Source: Argyresthia goedartella (taxonomy: Eukaryota > Arthropoda > Insecta > Lepidoptera > Argyresthiidae). From it: DNA of 64,000 bases. Below, one piece after another: positions 52,895 to 63,690 of this stretch. Within the stretch, counting starts at the first letter, position 1. Each line of letters begins with the position of its first letter. The stretch lies in contig OX463813.1 of assembly GCA_949825045.1 (NCBI GenBank), positions 29,664,001 to 29,728,000 of the forward strand, given 5' to 3'. Position numbers and translations under genes: made by a program. The notes beneath the pieces were generated by a model. It was not told the origin of the DNA, ran no database searches, and saw nothing but the letters and a program-made list of their open reading frames with translations.

Positions 52895-53255
52895 ATACTT
52901 TAAGAACGCGGGAACCAAAACAGAACCCTATGACGAATAGCTATTGCCTCATCATACTGCTCTCAAAGATAAAACAAGGCGATCGGTTCAAACAATTATT
53001 CGAACTGTCGTTTATAAAAGTTTCTCACATAAAGGTAATCTACCAAGGAAATCTAGTATGTTACAGATATTTCTTGGGTCTTTGGTGAACGGTCCTCATC
53101 AAACATCATAGTTCAGCAACAACATGAAAAGAAACAACGGTTAATAAACAATTCATAACACTACCGCATACATAAACCACAAACCATCAACCGGGATAAA
53201 ATTATATTATACTCCTAATGTATATCAGATAATTATTTAATATCAGACGAACTCC

Positions 53256-54459
53256 TCAACGCAGCACAAAGCATTTTAAACGATTTGTGTTAACAATAAC
53301 GCCCCGTGACCGTGAGTTCAGACGAGGAATCAGCACATTAGACCTCCCAACGATCTCAATGACCTTGTATGGTCCTTGATAAAGACGTGCCAACTTCATA
53401 CATCTTCCCGTTATCCGCGTTGGTACGTATAACAAAACTAAGTCATTCACCCGGAACGATCTGGATTTTGATCTCATATCGTAATACCGCTTTTGTACAC
53501 GCTGTGCGTTCGCAATATTTCCTAACGCCCTAGTCAGCAGCCTACCCACACGATTTACCCTTTCATCTATCGTTTCGTCTAAACCAACCGCGTTTAATCC
53601 TACTGATCGATCCCGGTACTTCTCGCATACCCGGCGCCTCCACTAATGTAGTGCTCCTAGCACTAATGTAGTGATCCTAACCACTATATAATAAAGATGA
53701 AGACTGTTTAGTTTAAACTGTTCTGTTTTTAATTTCTTTAGTTTACACTTTTTATAAAAGGGATCCACAACTGAGCACGGTTCCCTACCAAATAAAATAT
53801 TATACGGCCACACTTTCGTTGACGCCTGCACGCTAGTGGTATACGCATGTACTAACAAAGGTAAAACCATGCACCATTGCCTTTGATTACTACCTAAATA
53901 TTTTGATAACATCGAAGTTAACGTTCTATTCATTTGCTCTACCAAACCGTTACTCTGTGGGTGAAACGAACTTGTATGTATCATTTTAGCCCCAAAGTGC
54001 TCTACCATTTCTTTTACAATTCCCGCCGTAAAAACTGTTCCTCTATCCGAAATAATTTCCCTAATCGGCCCGTACCTACAGAAAACTTCCTCAACCAAAA
54101 ACCGCACTACATCTTCCGATGTAACCCTAGGTAACGCCTTACATATCCAAACTGCGACGCATACTCTACCGCGACTATAATAAAACGGTTATCTCTCGAC
54201 GAACGCGGAAAGGCTCCTATAACACGTCGATTCCTACCTTCTCAAAAATATCCGAGACCCTAATCGGCATCAAATCTGCTACGCTTTTAACTAATTTCCT
54301 TTCTTGACACGGCACGCACGAAGCTATATAACGCTCTATCTCCTTATCAGCTTTCGGCATGAAATATTTCGACCGAAACCTCTTCAACGTTTTTGCTAAA
54401 CCCAAATGACCTCCTGTCCACGCCTCATCATGTAATTCGTTAATAACATTTTGAAACAA
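53256..54459 (-). pseudogene. Gypsy integrase, copy 2, broken
   Basis: The domains are as in copy 1: zinc-binding region 54217-54459, core 53643-54107 with SDRGTVFT and the Glu motif, C-terminal part 53256-53549. The same frame breaks and the LTR-like insert at 53633-53773 are present. The only coding difference noticed is one base near 53729 (Phe to Leu codon within the insert). Confidence 0.85.
53633..53773 (-). repeat. LTR-like insert in integrase, copy 2
   Basis: Same structure as 47839-47979, at an offset of 5794. Confidence 0.65.
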
Positions 54460-54523
54460 AGACCTAGGTAATACTAATACCTCCCTAATTTCTCCATCTG
54501 TACGTACGCTTTTATATAATAAA

Positions 54524-56767
54524 TTATTTATTATTATTTCTAAAACAAAAACCGCTACGCCACGCTTCTGGACGTTCGCTCAACCGCGTTAACCATCTAC
54601 TACAAAATGAATCGTTCTCTTGATCCGCCTGTAACGACTCTACATTAATACTAAAAACTTCCAAACCATCATCATCAGGTCCAGAACGAGAAAAAGACTG
54701 AGGTCCTTCTGTTTCCCGTTTCCCTTCTTCCATTAGCGGATTCCTACTCAAAAAATCTGCCACTACATTGCTTTTCCCCGAGCAATGAACTATCTCGAAA
54801 TCCCATTCTTGTATCGCTAACGCCCATCGCGCTAACCTACCAGTCATATCTTTTTTTGACTGTAACCAACATAACGCGCTATGGTCTGTAACCACCTGAA
54901 AATACGATCCCCAAAGATAATGCCTATAGTGCCTTAACGCCCATACTAACCCCAGACACTCTTTCTCCGTCGTACTATATTTTTTCTCCACATCCGTTAA
55001 CTTCCTAGACGCATAGGCAACCGGACTCATTTTTTCAACGCCCTGCATCAATACTGCACCTAACGCCTCGTTAGACGCATCCACATAAACTCTCGTAGTA
55101 ACCGACTTATCCCCCGAATAATAGGAAAGTATTGGCGCACTATACATAACCTTCTTAATATACTCGAACGAATTCTGCAATTCTTCATTCCATTGAAACT
55201 TTACCCCCTTTTTCAATAATTTAGTGAGAGGTAACGATATTCTCGCAAAATTCGATACAAATTTTCTATAATAAGAAAATAAACCTAATAATTGTTTCAC
55301 ATCCTTCGTAGATGTGGGAGTTGGAACCTGTTGCATAGCCTTCAGCTTTTTCTCACTAGGTTTTACTCCTTCATTCGAGATTAGATAACCTAGCATCTCA
55401 ATCTCGCAAAAACCGAATTTACATTTGGATGGCTTGAAGGTCAAGAAGGTAAAAATTTTCTGCAACGTATCGGTAAACTCCTCGAACGTTCTACCATACA
55501 CAATTACATTGTCTACGTAAACCATAACCCCTTTAAATCTTAAATCAGCTAGAACTTTATCCATCATCCGTTGGAAAACCGCTTGACTCGTTGCCAAACC
55601 GAACGGAACAACATTAAATTCATAAAGACCCGTGGTTGTGACGAAAGCCGTTTTAGGCCTACCTTCCGTAATGATCGTCTGCCAATAACCTGAATTGAGA
55701 TCTAACTCCGCAAAATACTTGGCCCCGGCCAAGCTATCGACAATATCTTCTATCCGCGGAATAGGATAATTATCCCTACAAATTTTCTTATTTAATTTCC
55801 GATAATCTATACAAAACCTCCATGAATCATCGGGCTTTTTAATTAAAACAACGGGCGCAGCATAAGAACTAGTGGATTCCTTAATAACACCTTGTTTCAA
55901 CATCTCTGCGACCTGCTCCTCAATAATTTCTCGTTGCACCGGCGAAACGCGATACGGGTGACAATGAACCGGCTCTTCATCATAAGTCTTAATATCGACC
56001 GACACTATCTCCGACCTACCTAACTGGTCAGTTGCAAATGCCAATCTATCCGCATTCCTATCCAACAACGCCAATAATACCCGCTTATCATTCTCACATA
56101 AATCCTCATTTAAGATAAACCGTTTATCTTCTACCCCAAACGCAAATTCGCACGAATCCGATAACCCCGAGAAATAAACGTAATCACCCTTTCTTAACTC
56201 CTGAAAGTCGATAGAATTTATCACGTCACGATCCTCGATAACCGTGGTTTCCCCGAAGTTCACTTGTTTCCTTCTAGAACCGTCTAGAAAGTCCGACCCT
56301 ATCTTATGTTTTGAAAGAATCCCTACGCACATGACATTTCGTTTTACCGGCGTCGTGTTTTGTTTCGTATGGAAATTATTGAAAAATGGTATTTTTCCCT
56401 GGAAAAAACACATACACGAATGAACAAAATCAATATTCATACCGTTCTTTATTAAAAAATCCACCCCTAAAATAATGCTACAATTTAAATCAGTTATTAC
56501 TAAAAATTCCTGTGAATAGCTACAATTGTCCAAACTAAAATCTATAACACATTTCCCTACAATTTGCAGCAAACTTCCATTTACCGCCTTAACCCGTCTC
56601 TTCTCTTCTTGCATACATATCGCACCCACTTGGTCTGCAACGGCTGGGCTGATGCATGAAGCCGTAGCGCCTGTATCTAAAAGAGATACCACGTTTACCC
56701 CCGAAGAATTTAATAAAACTAATGGTCTAACCTGCTGATCCGCCTCGACTGCGACGATCTTCGCCAT
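54524..56767 (-). CDS. Gypsy protease-RT-RNase H, copy 2, open but catalytically altered
   Basis: 747 residues. Protease has DTGA at residues 31-34. RT has YAAPVVLIKKPDDSWRFCID near 302, AELDLNSGYWQ near 353 and LATSQAVFQRMMD near 391, and the catalytic box reads YVDN at 417-420 instead of YVDD (Asn codon at 55508-55510). RNase H follows with YVDASNEALGAVL, TEKECLGLVW and TDHSALCWL, then a connector. The frame ends at a stop in an AAT-rich microsatellite at about 54530; the integrase continues one frame away. Loss of the second motif C aspartate should abolish polymerisation in this family. Both copies have it. Confidence 0.9.
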   Translation of the reverse strand: MAKIVAVEADQQVRPLVLLNSSGVNVVSLLDTGATASCISPAVADQVGAICMQEEKRRVKAVNGSLLQIVGKCVIDFSLDNCSYSQEFLVITDLNCSIILGVDFLIKNGMNIDFVHSCMCFFQGKIPFFNNFHTKQNTTPVKRNVMCVGILSKHKIGSDFLDGSRRKQVNFGETTVIEDRDVINSIDFQELRKGDYVYFSGLSDSCEFAFGVEDKRFILNEDLCENDKRVLLALLDRNADRLAFATDQLGRSEIVSVDIKTYDEEPVHCHPYRVSPVQREIIEEQVAEMLKQGVIKESTSSYAAPVVLIKKPDDSWRFCIDYRKLNKKICRDNYPIPRIEDIVDSLAGAKYFAELDLNSGYWQTIITEGRPKTAFVTTTGLYEFNVVPFGLATSQAVFQRMMDKVLADLRFKGVMVYVDNVIVYGRTFEEFTDTLQKIFTFLTFKPSKCKFGFCEIEMLGYLISNEGVKPSEKKLKAMQQVPTPTSTKDVKQLLGLFSYYRKFVSNFARISLPLTKLLKKGVKFQWNEELQNSFEYIKKVMYSAPILSYYSGDKSVTTRVYVDASNEALGAVLMQGVEKMSPVAYASRKLTDVEKKYSTTEKECLGLVWALRHYRHYLWGSYFQVVTDHSALCWLQSKKDMTGRLARWALAIQEWDFEIVHCSGKSNVVADFLSRNPLMEEGKRETEGPQSFSRSGPDDDGLEVFSINVESLQADQENDSFCSRWLTRLSERPEAWRSGFCFRNNNK

Positions 56768-56850
56768 TGGTCGTTTCGCTTCTGTGCTACGCTGCTGAGC
56801 TCGTCTGTGACCCTCATTCCACAGGTTAGCCTGGTCACTGCTATTGGGCT

Positions 56851-57555
56851 CTAGCGACGACGTGTTGCAAAATCCGCTTGCCTAGGACGAAAATTATAAT
56901 TATTAGTACCAGGTCTAATATGTGGCTCCTGACCACTTGCCGACGGCGAAACCTTCGGCGTTCGTCGTGGGTCTTGAGTAGGGCTTTGATTATATTGTGT
57001 GTGAAATGGTCTGTTTCCCCCCCCCCTTTTTTTGCTATGGGCCAAATTCGGTCCAAAAGTTGCCGGGATCCTAAACTCATTCACATTATCATCACTTCCC
57101 GGACTTAATTTCTCCATCTGTACCAGTACCGCCCTTAGCGCCTTCTTATCTACAAAATGGCTCAACATTAATTTATTTCTAAGATGGTTTTGCAATCCTC
57201 TTAAAAATTGCGTTATAAAAATGTCATCTTTGGTAACTCTAGCCTTCCTCGCCAGGTCCCCTAAATAATGGAAGTAGTCCAACAAACTTCTTTTCTCTTG
57301 CTTGGCATTGTAAAACTTCTCTGCAAAGTCTGTGCTTCCAAACTCCTCATTAAATTTATTCACCACCTCGTCAAATGTCTGGGCACTGCCCCTAATTTCC
57401 CTAAAAAAATATAAGGCTCTACCTTTTAAATACGAAGGAAATAATAATTTTAAATCCTCCGACGATATAAATTTCTTCCTCGATGCAGCATCTCTGAAGT
57501 CTTCTAGAAAGTCTTCAAAGGACTCCTGAGGACTCCCCAAAAAACAAGTTGACAA
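56851..57555 (-). CDS. Gypsy gag, copy 2
   Basis: 234 residues, identical to copy 1 up to the glycine run coded by the C homopolymer near 57018, then a tail rich in Arg, Pro, Gln and Ser (GQEPHIRPGTNNYNFRPRQ). Such basic tails bind RNA in gypsy elements without zinc knuckles. It ends 83 bases before the protease start at 56767, in a different frame. Confidence 0.85.
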   Translation of the reverse strand: MSTCFLGSPQESFEDFLEDFRDAASRKKFISSEDLKLLFPSYLKGRALYFFREIRGSAQTFDEVVNKFNEEFGSTDFAEKFYNAKQEKRSLLDYFHYLGDLARKARVTKDDIFITQFLRGLQNHLRNKLMLSHFVDKKALRAVLVQMEKLSPGSDDNVNEFRIPATFGPNLAHSKKRGGGNRPFHTQYNQSPTQDPRRTPKVSPSASGQEPHIRPGTNNYNFRPRQADFATRRR

Positions 57556-57834
57556 CTCCTACATCACGAAATAATTTCATAAAATTTTTCACAAAATGTC
57601 CGGCGCTATAAAAATCTTCCCACAATATTTTTCTATTCGATTCTTTACGCGCTCGGCAGGTCGAGGTAATTCCTAAATAAAAACTTAAGTACAGAAATAT
57701 ACTTCCCAATGAACATTCGATCCTTCCTCGATTCTTCAAGGTCTGGATCGACGTTCACTATCCTCTTCTATTAAGCCACTTCTTATGACGTCACCTTCCT
57801 TCTGAAGCAGTCTTCCTATTTCTCCGGTTCGTTT

Positions 57835-57848
57835 GGCGCCTCCACCAA
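57835..57848 (-). other. Candidate primer binding site
   Basis: On the minus strand TTGGTGGAGGCGCC follows TACA. A TGG start one base after the LTR end is typical of a tRNA primer site. It lies next to the LINE E insertion and is repeated in unit 1 near 52041-52052. The tRNA is not identified. Confidence 0.5.
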
Positions 57849-58061
57849 TGTATTCATTCATTCATTCATTCATATATTTATTGTGTCATTGTGGTACATT
57901 TTAACAAAATTTTATCCAACAATGAACCCTGTAAGGGCACTACAATGTCTTAATAACTAGCTTACAACTAACATTTGTGATGGTTAAATATTATTTTCTT
58001 ATTATATTTTATTATTTACTATACTTATTACATTATTATATTATATCATATATATATTATA

Positions 58062-58101
<40 letters not shown>

Positions 58102-58266
58102 TTTTCAAGTATGAGAAACATAAGAAATTATTAACTGCTGAATTATTATATAATTGTTAGGTTTAGTTTGTTATTAATTAAAATTCTATTAAAATATTAT
58201 TTAATATTTTATAAAATTTTATATTATAGTAGTTTATTATATATTATTTAATTCTTATTTTATTGG

Positions 58267-61137
58267 TTATTGTTTATCATTTAGGAACTCGTTAATATTG
58301 TAATAGCGCTTTGTAATCAGCAATTGCTTAAGTGATTTTGTGAATTTGTTCTCTTTAGTTTCATTTAATATATATTCAGGTAAATTATTATAGATTTTTA
58401 TCGACATGCTTAGTGGGCCAGATGAGTGAAGTTTTAAATTGGAGGAGAGCTGTGCCAGTCCTTTCCTGGGTCTTAAATTTCGGTTGGTCTGCATTTTTTC
58501 TTGACGGGTTTTATAGAACTCAGGGTGTTTGCGAACGAACTTACAGGTTTCTAGGATGTACATACAGGTTAGTGTTAAAATGTTGAGTTCCCCAAAATAT
58601 GGTTTGCAACTATCGGTCGGTTTTATATTTGCTAATATTCGGATAAGCCTTTTTTGTAGGGTAAATACACTTGAGACATTTGTACTATTTCCCCACAATA
58701 TTATTCCGTAACTTAGCCACGCATACGCATAGGCGTAATAAGTAACTAGAGCAGTTTTATGGTCGGTATACCTCTTTATTTCACGGAAAGCGTAAACAAA
58801 TTTTGATAATTTTGAATTTAATTTTTCAATGTGTTTTTTCCAATTTATATTTGTGTCGATATTAAGTCCAAGTAGCGAAAAATTATTTATTGAATCAAGC
58901 TTAATGTCATTAAATTGAAAATTTATATCTATAGGTTTTTTTTGAGAAGGATAAAAAGGTATTGTTATGTTCTTCTAGCCAGTTTATGATTTTATTTAAT
59001 ATTGTGTGAAGGTTTTCGTTCAGTTCTTGGTTATTTGTGCATGAAGTAAGTATAGACATATCGTCAGCGAACAGGACACTAGGGTCATCTATGGATTTGG
59101 GCAAGTCGTTTATGTAAATTAGAAATAGTAAACAACCAATCACACTTCCTTGTGGAATGGAAGCGTTTATATCCACGGCATCTGACTGGACTTTTATAAT
59201 TTCTTTTCTTTCTATGTTATAATATTCTAGTTCTACTAGTTGCTTCCTATTTGTTAGGTATGAAGCAAACCATTTATGTGAGATGTCGCGTATTCCCATA
59301 TTATATAATTTATCTAATAAAATATTATATTGCACTCTGTCATAGGCTTTTGACAAGTCTATTAAAATCCCTACTGCGTATTGTTTGTTATTTATAATAT
59401 TAAGAGCCGTTTGAATATATTTAAATACCGCTAATGACGTGGATCGCTTTTTTCGGAAACCGTTTTGGCTTTCGTCAAAGAGTTTGAATTTCTCACAGAA
59501 TGTGTACACACGATTACACATCGCTTTTTCAAATATTTTTGACGCTGTTGGAAGTAAAGCAATTGGACGATAGTTGGTTGTTTCTAATTTGGAATCTTTT
59601 TTGTGTACAGGTTTTATTAGTGATATTTTCATAAGGTCTGGAAAAATACCTTCGTTGAACGATTGATTTATCATTATAAAGAATGGCAACGTTAACTCCT
59701 CTGCGCATTGTATGAATAGGCTTGGTGGTAATTCATCTACGCCACAGCTATTTTTCATTTTTAATGACTTATTATATTATAGACTTCGCGATTGCTTACA
59801 GGGTATAAGAACATTGAGTTTTCCGGTGGATTAAGCGCGGGGTGGCCACCTGATGAGATTGATCTGTTTTGTCCTACAGAAGTGAAAAATTCATTAAATA
59901 TGTTTGCTACTTGTGTATTATCTGTGATTATTTGATTGTTGGTTTTTAGTTTAATATTTGTCTTTTCCCTTTTTCCCTTTTTATTACTATGTTCTTTTAT
60001 TATATTCCACATTGTTTTTATCACATTTTTTGATCTTTTTATTTTATTCGCGTTACATATTTTTTTGGAATTTATTACTATCTTCTTTAAAATGTTTACA
60101 TATTTTTTATAGTAATTTGTGAGTATATTGTTATAATTAGATTGTATTATGAGTATTTTTAATAACCTTTTATGTAAGCAAGATTTTTTAATTCCTACTG
60201 TTAACCAATGTTTTTTTGGAGAATTATTGAGCTTTATCATTTTTATGGGTATGCATTCATCTAAAATATTTTTCAATGTATTATGAAATTTTTCATATTT
60301 TTCATTTATATCGTTATTTTTGTCTAATAATGCGTACCAGTCAATAGTTTTTAAACGAGATTTAAATAATTGAATGTTACTTTCACTGTATATTCTTTTT
60401 GTTGCATACCAAGTTATTTTTTGCGTCATTTGGGATAACTGATGGCTTATAGTTACACCTTTATGGTTTGAAAACCCTAGGTCTACTACCTTAGTTTTTA
60501 ATGTGCTTTTATTTGTATTTGTAAATATTAAATCCAGACAAGTTGATGATGTTGGTGTAGAATGTGTTGGCTCGGTAATATATTGCTTGAATTTAAACTC
60601 TAACATGAAATTTAAAAGTTTTGTACTTTTTGGGGTTGTTTGTAGCATATCTGTATTAAAGTCTCCTCCTATAATAACAGTAAATTTGTAATATTTATCT
60701 CTGAAAAAGTTTAATATTTTATCTAGTTGTTCATAAAATATCACCTCCTTTCTTCTATTCCAGTATACGGTAACAATCATTATATTTTCCTTTTTTAGTA
60801 TTAACGCACACGCTTCAATAACATATTCTATAGACATGTCAGCTATTTCTTGTATTTCTTCGCTTTCTATATCTTCTTGTTAGAGAATACAGACGCCGCC
60901 TCCTACTCTATTTTTCCGACAGAATGATGCTGCAAATTTGTAGCCGTTGAACTTAAGTAGTTTAAGTTTTTCTTCTGTGAGCCAAGATTCAGTTCCGCAT
61001 ATTGATTGATACATGGGGTCTTGATCTATGAAGGATTCTACTAGTTCTTGTTTATTGAAGATACTTTGGAAATTTTGATATAATATCTTAAAATATTGGG
61101 CTGGGTCTTCGAAAGGAACCAATTCTTGTATTATCAT
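58267..61137 (-). pseudogene. LINE E ORF2: AP endonuclease and reverse transcriptase, broken
   Basis: The frame 61137-60880 starts the endonuclease (ILYQNFQSIFNKQEL, TESWLTEE). An in-frame TAA at 60880-60882 is followed in the same frame by 60837-59761, with IIGGDFNTD and SNHKGV (the usual SDH has become SNH). A frameshift near 59760 leads to the RT (59758-58910) with NYRPIALLPTASKIFEK, motif A LIDLSKAYD, motif B SIPQGSVIGCLLF and catalytic LFADDMS. A last break near 58910 separates the C-terminal connector (58698-58267) with LWGN-type start and the YYNINEFLND end. Minor lesions only, so the element is fairly young. Confidence 0.85.
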
Positions 61138-62433
61138 TCATGTTGTTGTTTTCGGTTTCTGTTTCTTGTTGATCGTTTGGTTTTGGTTGTTTATTTGTCT
61201 CTGTATCCATTTTCGTCTGTCTTCCTTCTATGTAAAGTAAATTATTCTTAATCACTGCATGTAATCCTTTTTTCCGGGCAATAAACATTTCTTCACGCAT
61301 CTTCTTAAGATTTTCTCTTGATTCTTTATCTAAATATTCTGTAACGGACAAATTTGTTCCTTGAAAGTAGTGTCCGTTTTCTACTATGTATCTAGTCATT
61401 ATTTTGCTTATTAGTTCTATAACAAGCGGGCGAGCAGTGTTTCTGTATTTTCCGATTCTTTTTGTGTCTTCGATATAATCAAATAGATCTACGTGGAGTA
61501 TATCTTTAAAGATATCGATTATTCTGTAGTACAAATCGTTCTCGTGTTCCCCGTAATATTCACTAAGCCCATGGAGCACAATTTTTTGTTATTAATTTCA
61601 CGTGTTATTTGTGGTGTTGTCTTATTATTTTTATTTTTATTCAGGATTTCATTTATTTTTTGTTTTATTTTCTGATTTTCTTCACTAAGTTCTTCTATTT
61701 TTGTAGTTAGATTTTCGATTTCTGCTTTTCTTGACAAGTTTTCTCTTGATAATGCATTAGTTTCAAGTTTTACTTCTGCTCTTAGTGTAGATATTGCTTT
61801 TCCTATTTCCAGTTTTACTGTGTTTTGTATTTCTTGTATAATTTTCCTGTTGTTGTCTTTGAGCTGTGAATCAAACATTTCTCTTAGGTTTTGGAGTGTT
61901 AGTTCGTTAGGTGTCCGGGTGGAAGTATCGTATGGTATCGTGTAAGGTGATTTTGCTGTTGTTTCAGAGCTGATGGTGTCTCCCAGTAGGTCTGTCTTAT
62001 CCAAAATTGATGTATCCATTTGGGTTAAATTTTTTCTGTACGTGACTGTATCAATTGTGTAATCTTCACTAAATGAGGCAGTGTTTTGGGTTTCGTTTTG
62101 GTTTCTATTTACTGTGGGTGAATAAATCTTTTCTATTGGGGTCGCTTCGTTTCTATTTCTTCGATTTTTAAGCTTACATGTCGGACAAAGCCATGAGAAA
62201 TCATAGTCCTGTTTATGTTTGTTAAAGGTATCATCATTTATATTTAGACACTTGTTATGAAAATTTATTTTACAGGAACAGCATGTCATTCGTTCACTTA
62301 TGTAAACATGATTTCCGCATGCTGCGCAGCTTATCTTGTAGGTATTAATGGATGGTATTTTTTCAGAGCCCTCTATCGGTGAGTAGCAGTACTTCGACGG
62401 ATCGTTTGACAATCGTGACTGTATAGCGTGCAA
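61088..62433 (-). pseudogene. LINE E ORF1: PHD finger, coiled coil and RRM-like domain, frameshifted
   Basis: The first frame (62433-61519, 304 residues) has a PHD-type zinc finger: CAACGNHVYI, CCSCKINFHNKCL and WLCPTCK between residues 35 and 86. A Ser/Thr-rich linker follows, then a coiled coil rich in Lys, Glu, Asn and Ile (about 190-275). A frameshift near 61575 leads to 61579-61088, with LHGLSEYYGEHENDLYYRI, RPLVIELISK and AVIKNNLLYIEGR, the RRM-like RNA-binding domain of Jockey/CR1 ORF1 proteins. Such proteins coat the element RNA. ORF2 begins within the last bases of this frame. Confidence 0.85.
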
Positions 62434-62900
62434 GTCCTAATTGGTCGGCGTCGTGTCAAGTCAGCACGGCAGAGTAGTTCAGTTTCTTCACTTCTACCAA
62501 GCGCCGAATATTATTTGGTGTTGGCAACACTATCAGACAAAGTCACCGACAAACGTCACTGACTGTCACCCGTTCCTTTGTTTATCGAAATTAATGATGC
62601 GAGGTTCACGGTTTCGAATTGGATGCAGTGGTTATTGACCGTTTGTTTGCGGTTCAAACTGTAATTATGTGGTATATACAGCTATGTTTATAGTGCAGTG
62701 TCACACACAAAAACCAGGATAGCCGTGGAGATCTTGATTTTTCAGGGAGTAACAGTTGAAAGTACTCACGGTTTGAGGTTATGTGAGAGATCTTGATAAC
62801 TTTCATTCCTTTAACTGCACTTTTCGCAGGTTTATTGTTTATCTTTTGTATCAGTTTCTTTGCGTACGTCTTCGCAAGCCTAGGGTTGCCCTGTTTGTAG
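62434..62900 (-). promoter_or_regulatory. LINE E 5' UTR, putative internal promoter
   Basis: About 470 non-coding bases lie between the LTR edge and ORF1. LINEs of this group carry their RNA polymerase II promoter in the 5' UTR; no specific element could be pinned down. The assignment follows from the insertion boundaries. Confidence 0.5.
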
Positions 62901-63258
62901 TGTAGTGTGGTGCTGTCGGTGCTTTCAGCACTATACGATTATAATTGCCTACCTAATCTGTAGGGCTAGCAAGTTCAATTATAAAGACTTTGGTAATAAC
63001 TGATTGGTTTTTATTGCTTCAGTTTACACTTTTTATAAAAGGGATCCACAACTGGCTCGATAGCCATTAAGCTATCCTAACTATAAAATTTAGATCAGTC
63101 ACTGGCCGAAGCCTACGGTGAAGTGTGTCACATTGACTTCCCACATCCAAGCCTCTTTCTTTTTTACAACTACAAAATAAGTAACAGTGTCAAAGTGACA
63201 CCCACTCTAAAGAGGCCCGTATACAATATAACCGCATAAACAAATATCGAACCTTACA
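62901..63258 (-). repeat. 5' LTR of the gypsy element
   Basis: 358 bp, TG...CA. Relative to 45737-46089 it has TGGTG after TGTAGTG and a few substitutions. A TATA-like element lies at 63031-63042 (minus strand). GTAC follows at 63259-63262. Confidence 0.85.
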
Positions 63259-63429
63259 GTACCGATCTTAAAAAAAGAAATACCATGTTAATTTGGATTA
63301 ACAACCGGTATCAATCACTATCGAGGTTCTATGTACAATAACTACAACTTAAAGTTAATTAAAATAACAGCATGTTACACTAATGATACATTGATTTCAC
63401 TTATGTTTATTTTTAAGACAGCTAATGGA

Positions 63430-63690
63430 ATAACAAGCAGTTTATCCCCAAGAATTTACGTCTTCTTGTTAATTTGACACTGAGTAATATTCCTTCAAAC
63501 ATTTTCATAAACATTTCGAATTTATTTGTCGGTAAGATTTGAAAAGTATCTGGGACCTTATTGTAAAAGCGTATTTAATGACCGATATAGGAGTTGGAAA
63601 TTTTGTCGAGTCTCCTAGCGTAGCTGAACATTTTATTCTTATTTCTAGGATTAAAATTATGTTTATTGCATTTTTTTTAAACAGGTGAAC
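63430..63690 (-). pseudogene. LINE A/D-family RT C-terminal remnant
   Basis: On the minus strand, codons read HNFNPRNKNKMFSYARRLDK and ISNSYIGH, then a stop and RFYNKVPDTFQILP, the same block as in LINE A (1527-1650) and LINE D (31915-32040). Stops and the loss of the KKGYY end mark it as dead. Confidence 0.65.

Larger units (their letters stand above)
52895..58713. repeat. Tandem duplication unit 2 (5.82 kb)
   Basis: This is the second copy of 47101-52894. Here the LINE E sequence continues without a break past 58713 into the complete element, so unit 2 keeps the ancestral right edge, whereas unit 1 keeps the ancestral left edge (46090-47100). Confidence 0.9.
57853..62900 (-). mobile_element. 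LINE E, full-length non-LTR retrotransposon inserted at the LTR/primer-site boundary
   Basis: 5,048 bp with a 5' UTR of about 470 bases (62434-62900), ORF1 with a PHD finger, ORF2 with AP endonuclease and RT, a TTA-rich 3' UTR and an ATGA-unit tail. TGTA occurs on both sides (57849-57852 and 62901-62904), a target duplication of at least 4 bp. It belongs to the Jockey/CR1-like group with PHD-type ORF1. Each ORF has a few breaks, so it is inactive. Confidence 0.85.
45737..63258 (-). mobile_element. 17.5-kb Ty3/gypsy retrotransposon with nested LINE and internal tandem duplication
   Basis: The LTRs (45737-46089 and 62901-63258) begin TGTAGTG and end CTTACA on the plus strand and are nearly identical except for a 5-bp difference near the start. 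The outer flanks are GTAC. On the minus strand the order is 5' LTR, LINE E (an insertion), primer binding site, gag, protease-RT-RNase H, integrase, then a second copy of these genes, a non-coding 3' part and the 3' LTR. Removing LINE E (5,048 bp) and one duplication unit (5,794 bp) leaves about 6.7 kb, an ordinary gypsy length. No env is visible. Every enzyme gene is defective. Confidence 0.9.

Noticed and set aside
52852..53088. Plus-strand open frame across the tandem junction
   Set aside because: It is antisense to LINE E and gypsy sequence, and its 3' part is the same shadow frame as at 47058-47294.
47101..58713. Two separate gypsy insertions side by side
   Set aside because: There is no LTR or target duplication between the units; the LTR pair and GTAC flanks enclose both, and the junction lies inside LINE E.
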